Source of the DNA: Rhipidocladum racemiflorum
Lineage: Eukaryota > Streptophyta > Magnoliopsida > Poales > Poaceae
Assembly: GCA_036346355.1 (NCBI GenBank)
Contig: CM070576.1
Span: 57,583,712-57,647,711 of the forward strand
Direction of reading: 5' to 3'
Length of the DNA stretch: 64,000 nucleotides
Shown here: positions 1-11,236 of the stretch, in pieces
Numbering within the stretch: position 1 is the stretch's first letter
How the letters are laid out: the number at the start of each line of letters is the position of its first letter
Translations under genes and position numbers: made by a program
The notes under the pieces: generated by a model
Told to the model about the DNA's origin: nothing
Database searches by the model: none
The model's input: only the letters and a program-made list of their open reading frames with translations

Positions 1-334
1 AAGACATGCATCGGCATCTGAAACCATTGTATCTAAAAGGATACATTAATGGCCGACCAATATCCCGTATGTTGGTCGATGGCGAACAGCAGTCAATCTG
101 ATGCCGTTAAGTACTTTCAGAAAGTTGGGAAAAGCCGACGAAGACTTAATCAAGACCAACATGGTGCTAAATGACTTCACCGGAGACCCAACTGAGGCTA
201 AAGGCGTAATGGTGTCAGAACTGACAGTCGGTAATAAAACTTTGCCGACTGCGTTTTTTGTGATTGAAGCTAAAGTCAATTACAGCTTACTCCTTGGGCG
301 TGACTGGATCCATGCTAAATGTTGTATACCATAA
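1..334 (+). pseudogene. Gypsy aspartic protease remnant
   Basis: Retropepsin-type protease that would cut the Gag-Pol polyprotein. In the frame starting near base 44 the sequence reads INGRPISRMLVDG, containing the catalytic-type Asp-Gly of plant gypsy proteases. A one-base loss around 82-84 then shifts the frame, and the downstream half continues as MPLSTFRKLGK to LLGRDWIHAKCC (101-334), with the C-terminal LLGRDWI motif typical of these proteases. The frameshift immediately after the active site abolishes the product. The N-terminus is at or beyond the window edge. Confidence 0.75.
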
Positions 335-989
335 ACTATGCACCGTAAATCGTGCGGTGGAATGATGATACAAGAGAAGTCGTGATCAAACACATCGGCT
401 CATATCGCCATGGCTAGCCCTGACACCAATTGGCCACACGAAGAGGCTGAATGCATATCAGGAAAAGCCTTGGACAATTGCGATTTTATCTGTATTGAGA
501 AATCAGGATTCAAGCCGATCAGCGTTAAACCCAATACGTTTGATCGGACAGGCATTTAAGTGATAAGAAGATGGAGCGCAAGACAATAGCAAAGCTGCAG
601 GAAAAGCAAGGAGCTATCGGCAGGAAGAATCTGAAGAAGGCTGTTGAAGATTTTGAAGAAGAAAGAAAGGGGTTAGGATTTACTACGCGATTTGCTTGAA
701 GAGATCGATATTGGGGAAGAGGATAGCAAAAGACCAACGTTTGTAAGTGCTAAATTAGAACCCGCTTATAAAGCAAAGTTGGTCGAAATACTCAAGGAAT
801 ATAAGGATTGCTTTATGCGGGAGTATTATGAAATGCCAGGTTTAAGCCGATGACTAGTTGAACATCGGCTACCTATAAAACCTGGCTATCGGCCGCTCAA
901 ACAAGCACTCCGAGGCGGTTTAACCCTACGTTGTATGACGCTATAAAGGAAGAAGTAGGACGATTGCTAGAGGCGAAATTTATCCGGCC
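335..989 (+). other. Decayed protease-RT connecting region of the gypsy element
   Basis: Multiple stops in all frames. Short readable pieces remain, such as KAKLVEILKEYKDCF near 771-815 and VEHRLPIKPGYRPLKQ near 859-906. The latter is the segment that precedes the RT palm in Tat elements, so this is pol that has lost its frame and not an intergenic spacer. Confidence 0.6.
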
Positions 990-2070
990 TTGCCGACACG
1001 CCGAGTGGGTCTCAAACATCGCCCTGTGAAGAAGAAAAACGGCAAACTTAGGGTATGTGTCGATTTTAGAGATTTAAACAAAGCTACGCCAAAAGACGAG
1101 TACCCGATGCCCATAGCCGATATGCTTATCGATGCTGCATCTGGGAATAAAATCATAAGTTTTTTGGACGGGAACGCCGGATACAATCAGATATTCATGG
1201 CCGAAGCCGATATACCCAAAACGGCTTTCAGATGCCCGGGGGCTTTAGGGCTATATGAATGGAAAGTTATGACCTTCGGTTTAAAAAATGCCGGTGCTAC
1301 TTATCAACGTGCTATGAACCATATTTTCCATGATTTGATCGGCAATACTGTGGAAATATACATTGACGACGTAGTGGTAAAATCCAAAGAAGACTGGCAA
1401 CATTTAGCCGATCTGGAAAAGATGTTCGAAAGCACAAGGTTGCATGGGTTAAAAATGAACCCCCTCAAATGTGCTTTCGGGGTGTCGGCTGGGCAATTTC
1501 TTGGGTTTACGGTACATGAAGGAGGAATTGAAGTAAACAAAGCCAAGGTAAAAGCCATAGCCGATACTAAACCGCCGGCAAGTAAAAAGGAGTTGCAGAT
1601 ATTGATTGGAAAAATCAACTACTTGCGACGTTTCATCTCAAACTTGTCGTATGTGATTCGTGCTTTCACACCGCTGCTAAAAATTAAAGACAACCTAGAG
1701 TTCAAATGGGGAGCCGATCAAAGAAAAAGCCTTCGACGACATAAAAGGATATCTGATGAGTCCACCAGTATTGACCGCACCAAAACACGGTATACCTTTT
1801 AGACTATATATATCGGCTGAAGGTGATTCGATTGGGGCAGTTTTAACACAAGAAGCCGATAGGAAGGAACGAGCAATATTCTACTTAAGCCGACGTCTTC
1901 TAGATGCAGAAACCAGGTATCCCCTAGTAGAAAAATTATGCTTATCATTGTATTTTGCTTGCACCAAGTTAAGACATTATATCTTTGGCTTCCAAGTGCG
2001 TCATAATATGCAAAACCGATATAGTAAAATACATATTATCGGCGCCAATTCTACGAGGTCGGCTTGGTAA
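990..2070 (+). pseudogene. Gypsy reverse transcriptase and first RNase H
   Basis: The RT copies element RNA into DNA. The open stretch 990-1802 shows KKKNGKLRVCVDFRDLNKA, the FLDGNAGYNQI motif, FGLKNAGATYQRAM and the catalytic box YIDDVVVKSK (about residues 122-131), then LKCAFGV and the FLGF motif. This is the Tat-type RT signature. The polymerase core is therefore readable, but the frame breaks near 1720-1760. The first RNase H continues in 1756-2070 (LYISAEGDSIGAVLTQE, AIFYLSRRLLDAETRY, YPLVEKLCLSLYFA) before another break. The aspartates of the RT active site are intact, but the polyprotein is not. Confidence 0.9.
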
Positions 2071-2640
2071 ATGGGCATACGCCCTAACAGAGTTTGAGTT
2101 ATCCTATGAATCGGCTAAATCTGTGAAAGGACAAGCTGTGGCCGATTTTATCACAGGGAGTGAAACATTAGTAGGAACAACTAGTGTAACTCCTTGGCAG
2201 CTGTATTTTGATGGGTCTGTTTGCCAAGAAGGCGAAGGCATCGGTGTGGTATTAGTTTCACCTAGAAAGCAGGAGTATGACTTCATGTATCGGCTAAATA
2301 GCCGATGTTCAAATAATCAAGCAGAATACGAAGCATTACTAAGGGGTCTACAACTGTTAGATAGCATCGGAGTGAGAGACGTCGAAGCTTTTGGAGATTC
2401 AATGTTAATTGTACAGCAAGTCAGAGGAGAATACCGATGCAATGATGATGCACTAACCCAGTACTTGCATCAATGCCTCCAGATCATCGAGATGTTCACT
2501 ACATTTTCCATAAAACATATCCCCAGAGAAGCTAATGATAAAGCAAACCGATTGGCACAAAGTGCATCAGGGTACAAGATTGAAAGCCGACAGGGACCAG
2601 TCGAGCTAAACGTTTGGCCGATTTTATGTGTCCACCCTGT
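1985..2640 (+). pseudogene. Connection segment and second (archaeal/bacterial-type) RNase H
   Basis: The open frame continues from the first RNase H end (KWAYALTEFELSYESAKSV) into a second RNase H fold: LYFDGSVCQEGEGIGVVLVS near 2198, NNQAEYEALLRGL near 2315 with the family Glu, and DSMLIVQQVRGEY near 2394. The tail reads IPREANDKANRLAQ, with the last metal-binding Asp and Asn. Plant Tat elements are known to have gained such an extra RNase H. All visible catalytic positions (DGS, E of QAEYE, D of GDS, D of NDKAN) are present here, unlike the flanking damaged domains. Confidence 0.85.
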
Positions 2641-3900
2641 CGACTGGAGAACAGAGATAAGGGATTATTTGTCAGATCCAACTAAGCCGACCGAGCAAAA
2701 GGTCAGGCGCAAAGCGCTCAAATATGTTCTACTAGAAGACGTATTGTACTTTCGGACTATGGAAGGTTTGTTATTAAGATGTCTGGGAACCGAGGAAGCC
2801 AAAGTGGCAATGGGTGAAGTTCATGAAGGCATTTGTGGGTCACATCAATCGGCTCGTAAGATGAAATGGGTACTGAGACGAACAGGATATTTTTGGCCGA
2901 CGATGTTAGAAGATTGCTTCAAATATTATAGAGGATGCCAAACGTGTCAAAAGTTTGGTAACATACAGTCAGCACCAGCATCGGCTTTACATCCGATCGT
3001 CAAGCCATGGCCATTTAGAGGATGGGGTGTAGACATAATCGGCAATATATTTCCGTCATCCAGCAAAGGACATAAATTCATCCTTGCAGCCACGGATTAT
3101 TTTTCAAAATGGGTTGAGGCTGTGCCACTCAAGAAGGTTACTAGTAAAGAACTAATCGACTTTGTAAATGAACACATCGTCCATCGGTTTGGGATTCCAC
3201 AGACAATCACTACTGATCAAGTCTTGTGTTCATGTCCAACGAAGTTCAAAGGGTTTGCGAAAGTCTTGGGATAAAATTACTCAATTCTTCCCCTTACTAT
3301 GCTCAAAGCACCCGGACAAAGCCGAATCATCGAACAAAACATTGATAAAGCCGATAAAAAGAAAAATTGAGGAAGAGCCAAGGAGATGGCATTCAATGCT
3401 ATCGGAGGCTTTATGGGCTTATCGGCTATCTCATCACGGAACAACTAAATTGTCACCCTATCAGTTGGTATACGGACAAGAAGCCGTTTTGCCCGTTGAA
3501 ATCAACATCGGCTCAATAAGGCTACACGAGCAAGATAAGGTGTCAGCCGATGAATTCAAACAGGCGATGCTGGACAATCTAGATGATTTGGCTGAACTAA
3601 GGCTAATCACGCTAGATCGGCTTAAAAAGAACAAAGAGATGGTTGCCATTTCGTACAATAAAATAGTGATTGTTAAATAATTCAATCAAGCCGATTTAGT
3701 ATGGTAAACCGTGTTGCCGATTGGGTCGAGGGATAATCTATTCGCAAATGGTCTCCGACATGGGAAGGACCTTATAAGATCAATCGTAGGTTGACGGAAA
3801 TTCATATATACTGGAATCGTTAGAAGGGTTCGTCCTACCTAAAGCGATCAATGGAAAGTATCTGAAGGCATATCACCCAAGCATATGGGTCGGGTCCTAA
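2640..3900 (+). pseudogene. Gypsy integrase
   Basis: Integrase joins the cDNA copy to the host chromosome. An HHCC zinc finger is visible (HEGICGSH near 2822, C..C in GCQTCQKFG near 2935). The first catalytic Asp lies in WGVDIIGN (about 3023-3046) and the second in ITTDQ (about 3205-3219). Just after the second Asp bases have been lost, and the reading continues one frame over (SNEVQRVCESLGIKLLNSS). The catalytic Glu region reads DKAESSNKTLIKPIKRK in 3168-3680. The C-terminal part (LSPYQLVYGQEAVLPVEI, then SPTWEGPYKI about 3753) decays by about 3900. At least two frameshifts make it non-functional. Confidence 0.85.
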
Positions 3901-4069
3901 CTATAGAGGTGAAGGCATCAGGATCAATGACAAGCACATGCATATAAAATTGGTCATACAGCCGACCAAGTCGGTTTGAAACATCCATCCACAGATTAAA
4001 GGTTTACAAAAATCGGATGCACAGCCGATCAAGCAAGAGTTCAAAAGGCATCTCAAGTTTAAAGCAATA

Positions 4070-6969
4070 TTACAGAGGTTGGCCACAACCGATCAAGAAA
4101 ACTAGTGAAGTCCCGACCCGCAAATGGGCTCCCAAAGCCGATAGTGCCGCTGCTGCCCTTCCGATGGTAGTTTGAACGCCGTCTATCAATTGTTGATCGG
4201 CTACTGCATCACCTGGGACTGAGACTATCTTGACCGATTGGCTCTTAACTTTGGCAAAGACTTCGCCGATTTGTCGCCTCACGAGACGCTAGTGAAGATG
4301 TCGCATCTGCAATGCCGATTCGGCAATCGGCAAGTTCTCTTGTAACCAAGGCCGATTGTTCTTCAAGTTTTTTCTTGGATGACTCGGCTCCACAGGCCTT
4401 AGCTTTGGCCGATTTCAAAGATAGCAAAGACCCTGGTCAAAAGCACTCTTCGAGATTTAGCATCCGCTATAAGTTTGTCCGTAATCTCTTGGTCGGCTTG
4501 CTGGGCCTTCCTCTGCTCAATTCTTGCTTTGGCCAATTCTACGTCTAGCCGACGATCATCCGTGATGGCACACTTCTAGCAAAGCATTCATGGTCGCAGG
4601 GGAAGGTCGGCTTGCATGGCCGCCATAGCGTTCCTCAAGGGCCGAGTGTTGGCGGAAGAGCTGCCTCGGCTGCATCACTTCATCCAAGAGACGATTGAGT
4701 CGCTCCTGCATACCCGGCTCGTAACGGCGGCCAAATCTTTGGGCGCAGAAGCTGCTATTATGCTGGATGTCGGCCGGGTAGTCATCGGTGGCTAGCACTT
4801 CGGATCGCCGAGCTCGTCGAGTGAAGCCCAGCAAATCGGCGAGATCGCTTGATGGCGCTTTGGGGTCGTGGATCGGAGATCTCGATAGTCTGCGGTATGG
4901 CATGGCGGCAATGGAGAGGATGGAGGGATAGCCGATGTAGCACCTTGGAGATCGGCTATAACTCCCGCCACTTGCACCGACGGAGATTGCTAGGGATTCA
5001 AGAGAATAAAATCAGCAATATGAAAAATGATATTGAGCAAAGAATAAAGAATAAAACTTACATCAAGAGTCGAGTGCTCCGGAGAGCCATCGGGTTGCCG
5101 CCTCACAGGTCTGGGCGAGCGCCTGGCCGACTTCTTCCTCCTCTCTGCAGTGTTTTTGAGTTAGCAATTGTCAAAGCAAGGGGCATATTAGCCGATATGC
5201 AAAAGACTTACTTGGAGCACGCTGGCGAGCTAAGTCCGTTAAAGATGGAGCTTGAATGTCTAAATTCCCTGAAGTATACCCCGTAGTGCCGACAGATTGA
5301 CCTGGACGTCGTTGTCGGCCACTGCTCGCAGAAGCATGGGGATCGGTTGTTTGCTCACCAGCGCCCGTACCAACCTGAAAAGGCCAGAGGCATTTTAGTA
5401 AAAGTTGATAACCAATGTAAAAACAGACGAATACAAGACAGTGGTACCTCTACGGCTACTGAAGAATCGCTATAATCCGAACTCGTGCTGGAACCAGATA
5501 CTACCGTCGGCTCATGAAAGTCGGGAAGAAATAAGTGGATTATAGCCGACGGAGTCCTGTCCATGAGTACAGCTTCTGATATTCTGGTCCACCATCGCGA
5601 AAGCAACGACCGACGGAATTAAGAACAAAATGTGGTGTTGATAGGATTTGCAATCCATCGGCTACTTCAAGAATAACCTCAGTAACGCTTAGCATTGGTT
5701 ACCGAGCTCGAGGAGCTCGACGCCTTAAGATAGCAAAGGGAAGGATGGAATGGTTTGCCCAAAGCCTAATTGACGAGCGTAAACCGAAGGGTGGTAGAAC
5801 TCGTAAGATGGCTGAAATGTCCTGGCTATGGGTATTCAAGCCGACATGAAGGATGCAAGGGGTAAGGATGATTTTGTACAAATCTAAAGTAGATGGGGGC
5901 ATCGAGGAACTATCAGAATCAAGGTGAAGGAATGTTGGGTATGGACAATCGGCTACATCGGTATATCGGAAAAAGTCTTGTTGGTCAAGGAAGTCCTATC
6001 TAGGAAAGGAAGAAAGCGAGGTATTTGTGCAAGCCGATCGAGTCCATTTTTAACTCTCCACCGAAGACATGATAAACCTCTCGCCATAGGATCGGCTAGC
6101 TCTATCTTGTGGAACAACATGCTCGGGTAGTCCTCCCGAGGAAAGTTGAGCTCCCGTGAGGGTTCGGATAAAATAGATCTACTGAACATACAATGGAGCC
6201 ATGTTTGAACAAACCACGAGGACCTCCTATATTGCCAACGACATGTTTGGCAAAACCAGTAAAAGAGTCGGCCACGAATCACATACATCATTTGAAATAC
6301 CGCCCTAGGAACATCTTTCCAAGGGAAAGCCGATGACCCTCCAGCAGACGCTCGCCACTAATTGAAAGGTTTGGGTAGGGCCGAGGAAGCACCACGTAAA
6401 AGATATCGGTCTAACCAAAGATTGAGAAAAGCGACATGCTCTTCACCGACATCGACCAAGAACCATATTGTTATTTTGGATGTATTTATGCCACCCTTCG
6501 CCTTTTGCGGATTAATTTGAAAGAAGGTTTTCCGCCGAAAAGCCGATAATCGTCCCCTGCCTGGCCTAAGGCAGCATAGTTGGGCCACATCTAGCGAGTA
6601 GGGCCGATTGGGCGGACGGAATAGAAAAGCGTTGAAAGAATCCGACCAAAAATAACATGCCGCAGCCTACCAAGGGTTCATTGGCTTGTGGTCGGCTAGA
6701 CTCAAAGATAGAGACTCGGCTATACCCATCCTCTCCCATTCCACCCTCTTTTGAGCCGATACCCTAATGAACCAAGATCTCCATCCTTTCAGGTTAGTGG
6801 GCCATGCCCTAAAGCTTTTTCCCCATTCAGAAATATTATATCCACGCCGATAAGGAGTCTAGGGATCTCGGTATTGATAAGCTGGTTCCGCCGACATACT
6901 ACCTATCGGTCCTAAGTAGAATTGATTTGAACTTTGAGGAATCGGAATGAATACCTGTGAGGGGTCCAT
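4070..6969 (-). pseudogene. Antisense plant-mobile-domain (PMD) gene inside the gypsy element, decayed
   Basis: On the minus strand the reading starts with MDPSQVFIPIPQSSNQFYLG at 6969 and stops at 6859-6861. It resumes as WRSWFIRVSAQKRVEWERMG and AAACYFWSDSFNAFLFRP, then VGEEHVAFLNLWLDRYLL (6358-6588) and WFVQTWLHCMFS (5953-6291). This order matches the plant mobile domain, a transposon- and MAIL1-related domain of unknown biochemical role. Further down come an acidic Ser-rich stretch (5355-5606) and an Ala/Glu-rich, probably coiled-coil C-terminal part (4070-4427). Several stops and frame changes, and perhaps unspliced introns, break it. Antisense genes between pol and the 3' LTR are a known Tat feature. 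The exact 3' limit is uncertain. Confidence 0.6.
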
Positions 6970-7068
6970 GTCAGCCGATTTTGAAAGAACAAGGAGAAAA
7001 GATGACAAGAGCCGATGGTGCCTGATCCGAGAGCTTGAAAGCGTGAAAATGACCGTGGGGGGACCCCA

Positions 7069-7076
7069 TATTTATA
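7069..7076 (-). promoter_or_regulatory. TATA box of the antisense PMD gene
   Basis: TATAAATA on the minus strand, 100 bp upstream of the ATG at 6969 and 185 bp from the 3' LTR, in the spacing expected of a plant core promoter. The same arrangement is seen in the two other accessory genes of this window. Confidence 0.55.
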
Positions 7077-7261
7077 CCGCGATGAAAGAAGGCGAGCGGG
7101 CGGGAACAGTTGCTGCATTAAAAACGCACTGAGATTATTACGGCGCCATTAATGGGGTAGTTCCCGAGAAAAGATTCTTCTGTACAGGCCGATACAAGTG
7201 AAAAAGCCGATATATTCTTTTTGAAAGATAACAAATTATCTTCCAAAAACAGGGGGGCATA

Positions 7262-7875
7262 TGTTTGCACCAAAATTCGGCATGTATTGAAATCGGTCTG
7301 AAAATAGAAGTATCCGTACAGAAAAGAATCGGTAAACGACTCGGAAAAGGAATCCGTTTCTATAAAAGGAAAGGAAATCGGATAAGAGGCCGATACGGGA
7401 AAACACACCGTATCCATATGCGACTCGGATCGGCCAGGCGTGTTATAAAAGGGGTGGACGCTAAGCAAAGGGGAATCAATCAATTCCAACAACACCTACT
7501 TTTTACAACCTTCTCTTTTACATTGTTTTAGCTTCATAGATCTCTTTGCAAGTCGACGGAATCAACATAGTTGCGCATCGCCGATTGTTGATTTTTGCCG
7601 ATTTCACCCAGGTTTGATTCGCTTGCTTTGTTGCGACGCTTTCCCGGCCGATTTTACCTTGTGTCCGGATCAATCAGAATCAGTTGATCTAGTTATCTCC
7701 TAATCGGTTCTTGCCGACTAGCGAAAAGCCGATAGATCCTTGTTTATCGGCTTCGATCAAATTACAAATTCTACCTTGTCGATTTCAGGTCAAATCGACT
7801 GGCACGCTCTGCAAACCCGGTGTTTGTCTTGTGTGTTCGAGGCCTAAAACCCCTTTCACGTTTTTGGCGCGAACA
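7262..7875 (+). repeat. 3' LTR of the gypsy element (614 bp)
   Basis: Begins TGTTTGCACCAAAATTCGG directly after the purine tract and ends GGCGCGAACA (TG..CA). The same LTR occurs as a solo copy at 47948-48567, whose TSD confirms both ends. A core promoter TATAAAA lies at 7444-7450. The GCCGAT/ATCGGC words that fill the internal region also recur here. Confidence 0.88.
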
Positions 7876-7999
7876 CTATAATAAATAAAAATAAATCAGT
7901 GTCGAAGAAAGCTCGAAAAAAAGTTCAACTGGCTCGTTATCCACCCCTGGCCACGATATCAAAGTGACAAGCGGCGCAGCACGTCTATGCCACGCGTGG

Positions 8000-9864
8000 C
8001 CAAGGTTCAAAATCTAGTATTTTTGAAAATTTCATCCGAGATTTCAGATATCAGCTAGAGATGAAAATAAAAATCTTAGCGAAATAAAAGAATTCAAAAA
8101 AAAATCAAATCGCTATGGTGTTTTCAGATATTTCAGTCAAAAATCACTGAAATCTTGGTTTTTTGCCGAATTGTATACATATTTTGTCGGATGGCATTGA
8201 ATTTGTACCAGATTTCGTATAATTTTTTTGTGGAGCATTCTAATGCCTTCTATGAACACACATATGGGAAAAATGAAAAAAATGAAGAAAAAAATGTTGG
8301 ACATGGGATTCGAACCAACGCCCTGCTGCTCTCACCGAAACAATCTCATGCTAGTGCCAAACTCAGCCAACCAAACTTTCCTGATTAATCTGGCTTAGAA
8401 AGCCTTATCTTCCCTCATTTGCTAACCACCATAAAAGCACCTTTCCTAATTTTCCTCATGGGCTTCACTCAATCATTCGCTCACCCATAGAGACTCAGCA
8501 TTGCTAGCTCCACCAGCGACGGCGCTGATCCGGCCATCTCCGGTGAGGTTTGCAACACATCTCATCAGCCAGGGACGAGATATCATTTAGAAGAGGTGAA
8601 ATCTCGGTAGTTTTCTTTGTTTAATCATGTACTTGAGCATCTTTCTCAGTATTCAGAATTGAAATAAGCCACCTTTCATTCTTCACTAATTGCTACTCCC
8701 ATAGCATCTGGATAAGCTAAAGCATGCTGCAACAAGCAAAAAAAAAAAAAAAAAACTGGACCTATTACTTGGGGATTATTCAGTTTGGATGTTTTTCATT
8801 TGAGTCATATCCATATAGTAAGAAACTATTGTCAGTAGCCTCCAAAAATCCTAGTAAGTCTATGATCAACATTTTTTAGCGATAAATTACCTAGAGGCTG
8901 TATTAAGATAAAACAGTTAATTCCCATATTCTTTTTTTTTCAAGCTTATGTTCGATTAAAGTGTTTAGCAACCTTGTGTACTTGATGGCCAGGCATTGAT
9001 TAGAAGGTTGCACTTTGCAAGGTACTGCTTTTCTTTATGGATAGGGAATGAGAGCTTATTCATTAATAGGAATATACATGCATGATTCAAGTAATTGAGA
9101 TGAGGACTACGAGTGTAGTAGTAGTGTAGCTTCGATTTCTCTGGGATTGTACGACCCACCCTTCCCAGCGAGATTCGTTGTTGACAGCATCCCCTCGCAA
9201 GAGCTCAATAAGGCCACATGTAATGTGAAATTATTTTTATTCTAGTTGGTTATCACGTATGCCAAAATCTCACAATGATAATATTTGTTCAAACTGGTCA
9301 TAGGTGGGAAGAGCCTCCTAGATTGGGCCGATGTCGCGATTGGTGACACCCACATAGCAAAGAGGAAGCGAGGTACATACGATGATGATGACACGCTAGC
9401 AGGTGCTTTAGGTGGGTTGGCAAAGTTGTCGACCAGCAGCATGGGAAGGGATATGCAAAGGCCAAAAGTGATGACGAGCCGAATGTTGGTAGCAACGATG
9501 ACACGGAGACAATCCCCAGAATGTGAATGCCGATAGTATCTCAGTGACAGACTCTGGAGGCGACGATGGCCGCTACACCCCGTTCACAACCATAATCACC
9601 AGAAGGATTACAACAGGGGGGAAGTGCCCCGAGGAAGGGCTCACTGAAGCAAACCCGTATTGCGACGAGTGGTGAGGGTGGGCGGCAGGCAGGACAGCCC
9701 TAGAATGAAATGAGCCCGTGGTATAGTAGCCAGTCTTTTAGCCATTGAGGATCCCCCAGTGAGCACCATGGGTACCAAATGTTAGGGTATGCCTCGATGC
9801 CCTACAGAGGGGATCTGGGTGGGTTCATTCACAAAAAGAGACACGACAGATTGAGCATGCCATC
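8000..9864. mobile_element. Left half of an old DNA transposon (possibly hAT-like) split by the nested gypsy element
   Basis: Starts near CCAAGGTTCAAAATC. The far side of the nested gypsy element ends with the inverse (AAAATTTGAAACCTTA, ending about 33293), suggesting terminal inverted repeats of a roughly 2.8-kb element. AT-rich terminal parts with repeated AAATTTC-like words resemble 32890-33300 and 56340-56920. Near 9285-9660 coding-like pieces remain, including GGDDGRYTPFTTIITRR, but stops interrupt them. A run of 19 A residues lies near 8738. Apart from the tRNA-like stretch at 8298-8374, I see no gene in 8400-9280. The superfamily call is inference; no clear TSD survives. Confidence 0.4.
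8298..8374 (-). repeat. tRNA-like (possible SINE) sequence
   Basis: Read on the minus strand it has TGGCTGAGTTTGG, close to the pol III A box, and about 50 bases later GGTTCGAATCCC (8305-8316), a perfect tRNA T-loop/B box. Acceptor arms do not pair convincingly, so this is a tRNA-derived relic and not a tRNA gene. No poly-A tail or TSD was identified. Confidence 0.3.
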
Positions 9865-10815
9865 TGTCGGCGTACTAGCCAACAGGCACCTCCGAGACGG
9901 GTGCTTATGAGATTCCGACGGGGGGGCTTTCGGGGCAATCGCCTCAGGGTGGAAGACGGAGACGGCCGGAGTACCCGGAGGCTCAGGCTAACAGGGGGAC
10001 GCAAGGGGTTTTACCCAGGTTCAGGCCCTCCGGAGAGTAATAGCCCTAGTCCTGCCTTTCTTGGTATTGCTTGTGTTCTTACTAGAGAGGATGAAAACCT
10101 TACCGCCTCCCGAACCCCTTCTCCCATGCACCCCGGCTTCCTTTTATACTTGGGCTGCTGGGGGCGCATGGGAGGCTTACACTGCAAGCCATACTCATTA
10201 CACTGCCACGGGCGTATTTAATGCGCCCGTCACTGTTCTTATGTCGCATCAATATCTACTGCAGCCGTCACAATCCTGCCTCGGGCCCCATGTCCACCAA
10301 CGCCGCCCGTTCCGTCATGGGGTGACGTCTCCCGTAGTTATGATGCGCCTGGGGAAGGCGCGCCGCCATGCTGCAGCCTCTATGCTTCCACATTTAATGC
10401 GCACGATTCGCATTTAATGTCCTTGATCTCGGTAGGACTATCCCGGGGATGGTGCGCCATGCTTGAGGATCAGAGGCCACGTGTCCACTGGGCGACCACC
10501 TTATCGACGCTTAGCGCCTGGCTCAGACGCCACGCGTGTCATTGGCGACCACTGGCTGGCGCCAGCCGCCTGGCTCAGACGCCACGTGTCCGCCGGGGCG
10601 ACCACCTTGCTGGGTGCCCAGCGGCCTGGTTCAGACGCTTACGTGAACCTGGGCGACTACCTTAATGGTCGCCCGAGGCTCAGACGCCACGTGGCTGGGC
10701 GACCACCATGGGGCTCTTTCTCTTGCCGTGGCGGTGGGCCCAAGCATGCCCTGGCCGCCACTTGACCGTTTTTTAGTGCGGGGGAGCGGGTACCTTGGTG
10801 TAGAATACGCCGACA
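9865..10815 (-). repeat. 3' LTR of the nested gypsy element (951 bp)
   Basis: TGTCGGCG..CGCCGACA ends, very similar to 31311-32316. A TATAAAA core promoter lies on the minus strand at 10142-10148. It holds a tandem array of roughly 50-bp units with G-boxes (10475-10710). It is 55 bp shorter than its partner, which is about one array unit. Confidence 0.92.
10475..10710. repeat. G-box-bearing tandem repeats in the 3' LTR
   Basis: Four to five units of the type CTCAGACGCCACGTGTC followed by GGGCGACCACCTT and a TGGGCGCC-like end. Intact CACGTG G-boxes lie near 10481, 10585 and 10691; two units are degenerate (CACGCGTG, TACGTGAA). G-boxes are bound by plant bZIP and bHLH factors. Whether they drive transcription here is not known. 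Confidence 0.7.
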
Positions 10816-10834
10816 GTAGCCCCCGGGCCCACCT
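10816..10834 (-). other. Polypurine tract of the nested gypsy element
   Basis: Minus-strand AGGTGGGCCCGGGGGCTAC abuts the start of the 3' LTR, the position where plus-strand DNA synthesis is primed. Confidence 0.7.
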
Positions 10835-11105
10835 AGGAGCGCTTTTTGGTCTTCTGCTCTTCTTCTTCTTTAATTGGCGTCTTGAGAACTGCTCCGGCTC
10901 CCGGGTGGGACCCTTTAACAGTCCGCGCGTCCCGCAAAGAAGATCTTCCGGCTTCTCCGATTCCCAGGCGGTTTGCGCGGTTACTTCCTCCTTGTAACCG
11001 CAGCACGTTCCTTGGGATGCGCCCCCCTTTATGAGGCCCTTAAACTTCCTCTTTTTCGAATCGCCGCGCCCTTTCGGTTCTCCCGCCGGTTCGTCTTCCG
11101 CGGCC

Positions 11106-11113
11106 TTATAAGA
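11106..11113 (+). promoter_or_regulatory. TATA box of the antisense accessory gene
   Basis: TTATAAGA, 131 bp upstream of the ATG at 11237, followed by a pyrimidine-rich leader (about 11135-11190) of the kind common in grass 5' UTRs. It lies 290 bp from the 3' LTR and points away from it, opposite to gag-pol. Confidence 0.5.
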
Positions 11114-11236
11114 GGCCGATCGAAGGGGGAGTATTTCTTCCTCCTTCCATCTCCCCACACTCCGTCTCTTTCCGACGTCTTAGGTTCCCTTGCTTCGCCC
11201 CCTTTACTGCCGCGCTCCGATACCCCTCTCCTCCCA

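Larger units (their letters stand above)
1..7875 (+). mobile_element. Ty3/gypsy Tat-lineage LTR retrotransposon, 5' part cut off by window edge
   Basis: Protease, reverse transcriptase, RNase H, a second RNase H and integrase follow in gypsy order on the plus strand. Then come about 3.3 kb holding an antisense gene relic, a purine tract (AGGGGGGCATA, 7251-7261) and a 3' LTR (7262-7875). A second, bacterial/archaeal-type RNase H after the normal one, together with an antisense ORF between pol and the 3' LTR, is characteristic of the Tat lineage. The 5' LTR, primer site and gag lie outside the window. Several frameshifts and stops show the copy is dead. The five bases after the LTR are CTATA; the matching left TSD is out of view. 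The internal region is unusually rich in GCCGA/TCGGC. Confidence 0.9.

Noticed and set aside
8305..8316. tRNA gene
   Set aside because: A and B boxes exist, but arms do not pair into a cloverleaf; kept only as a tRNA-like relic.
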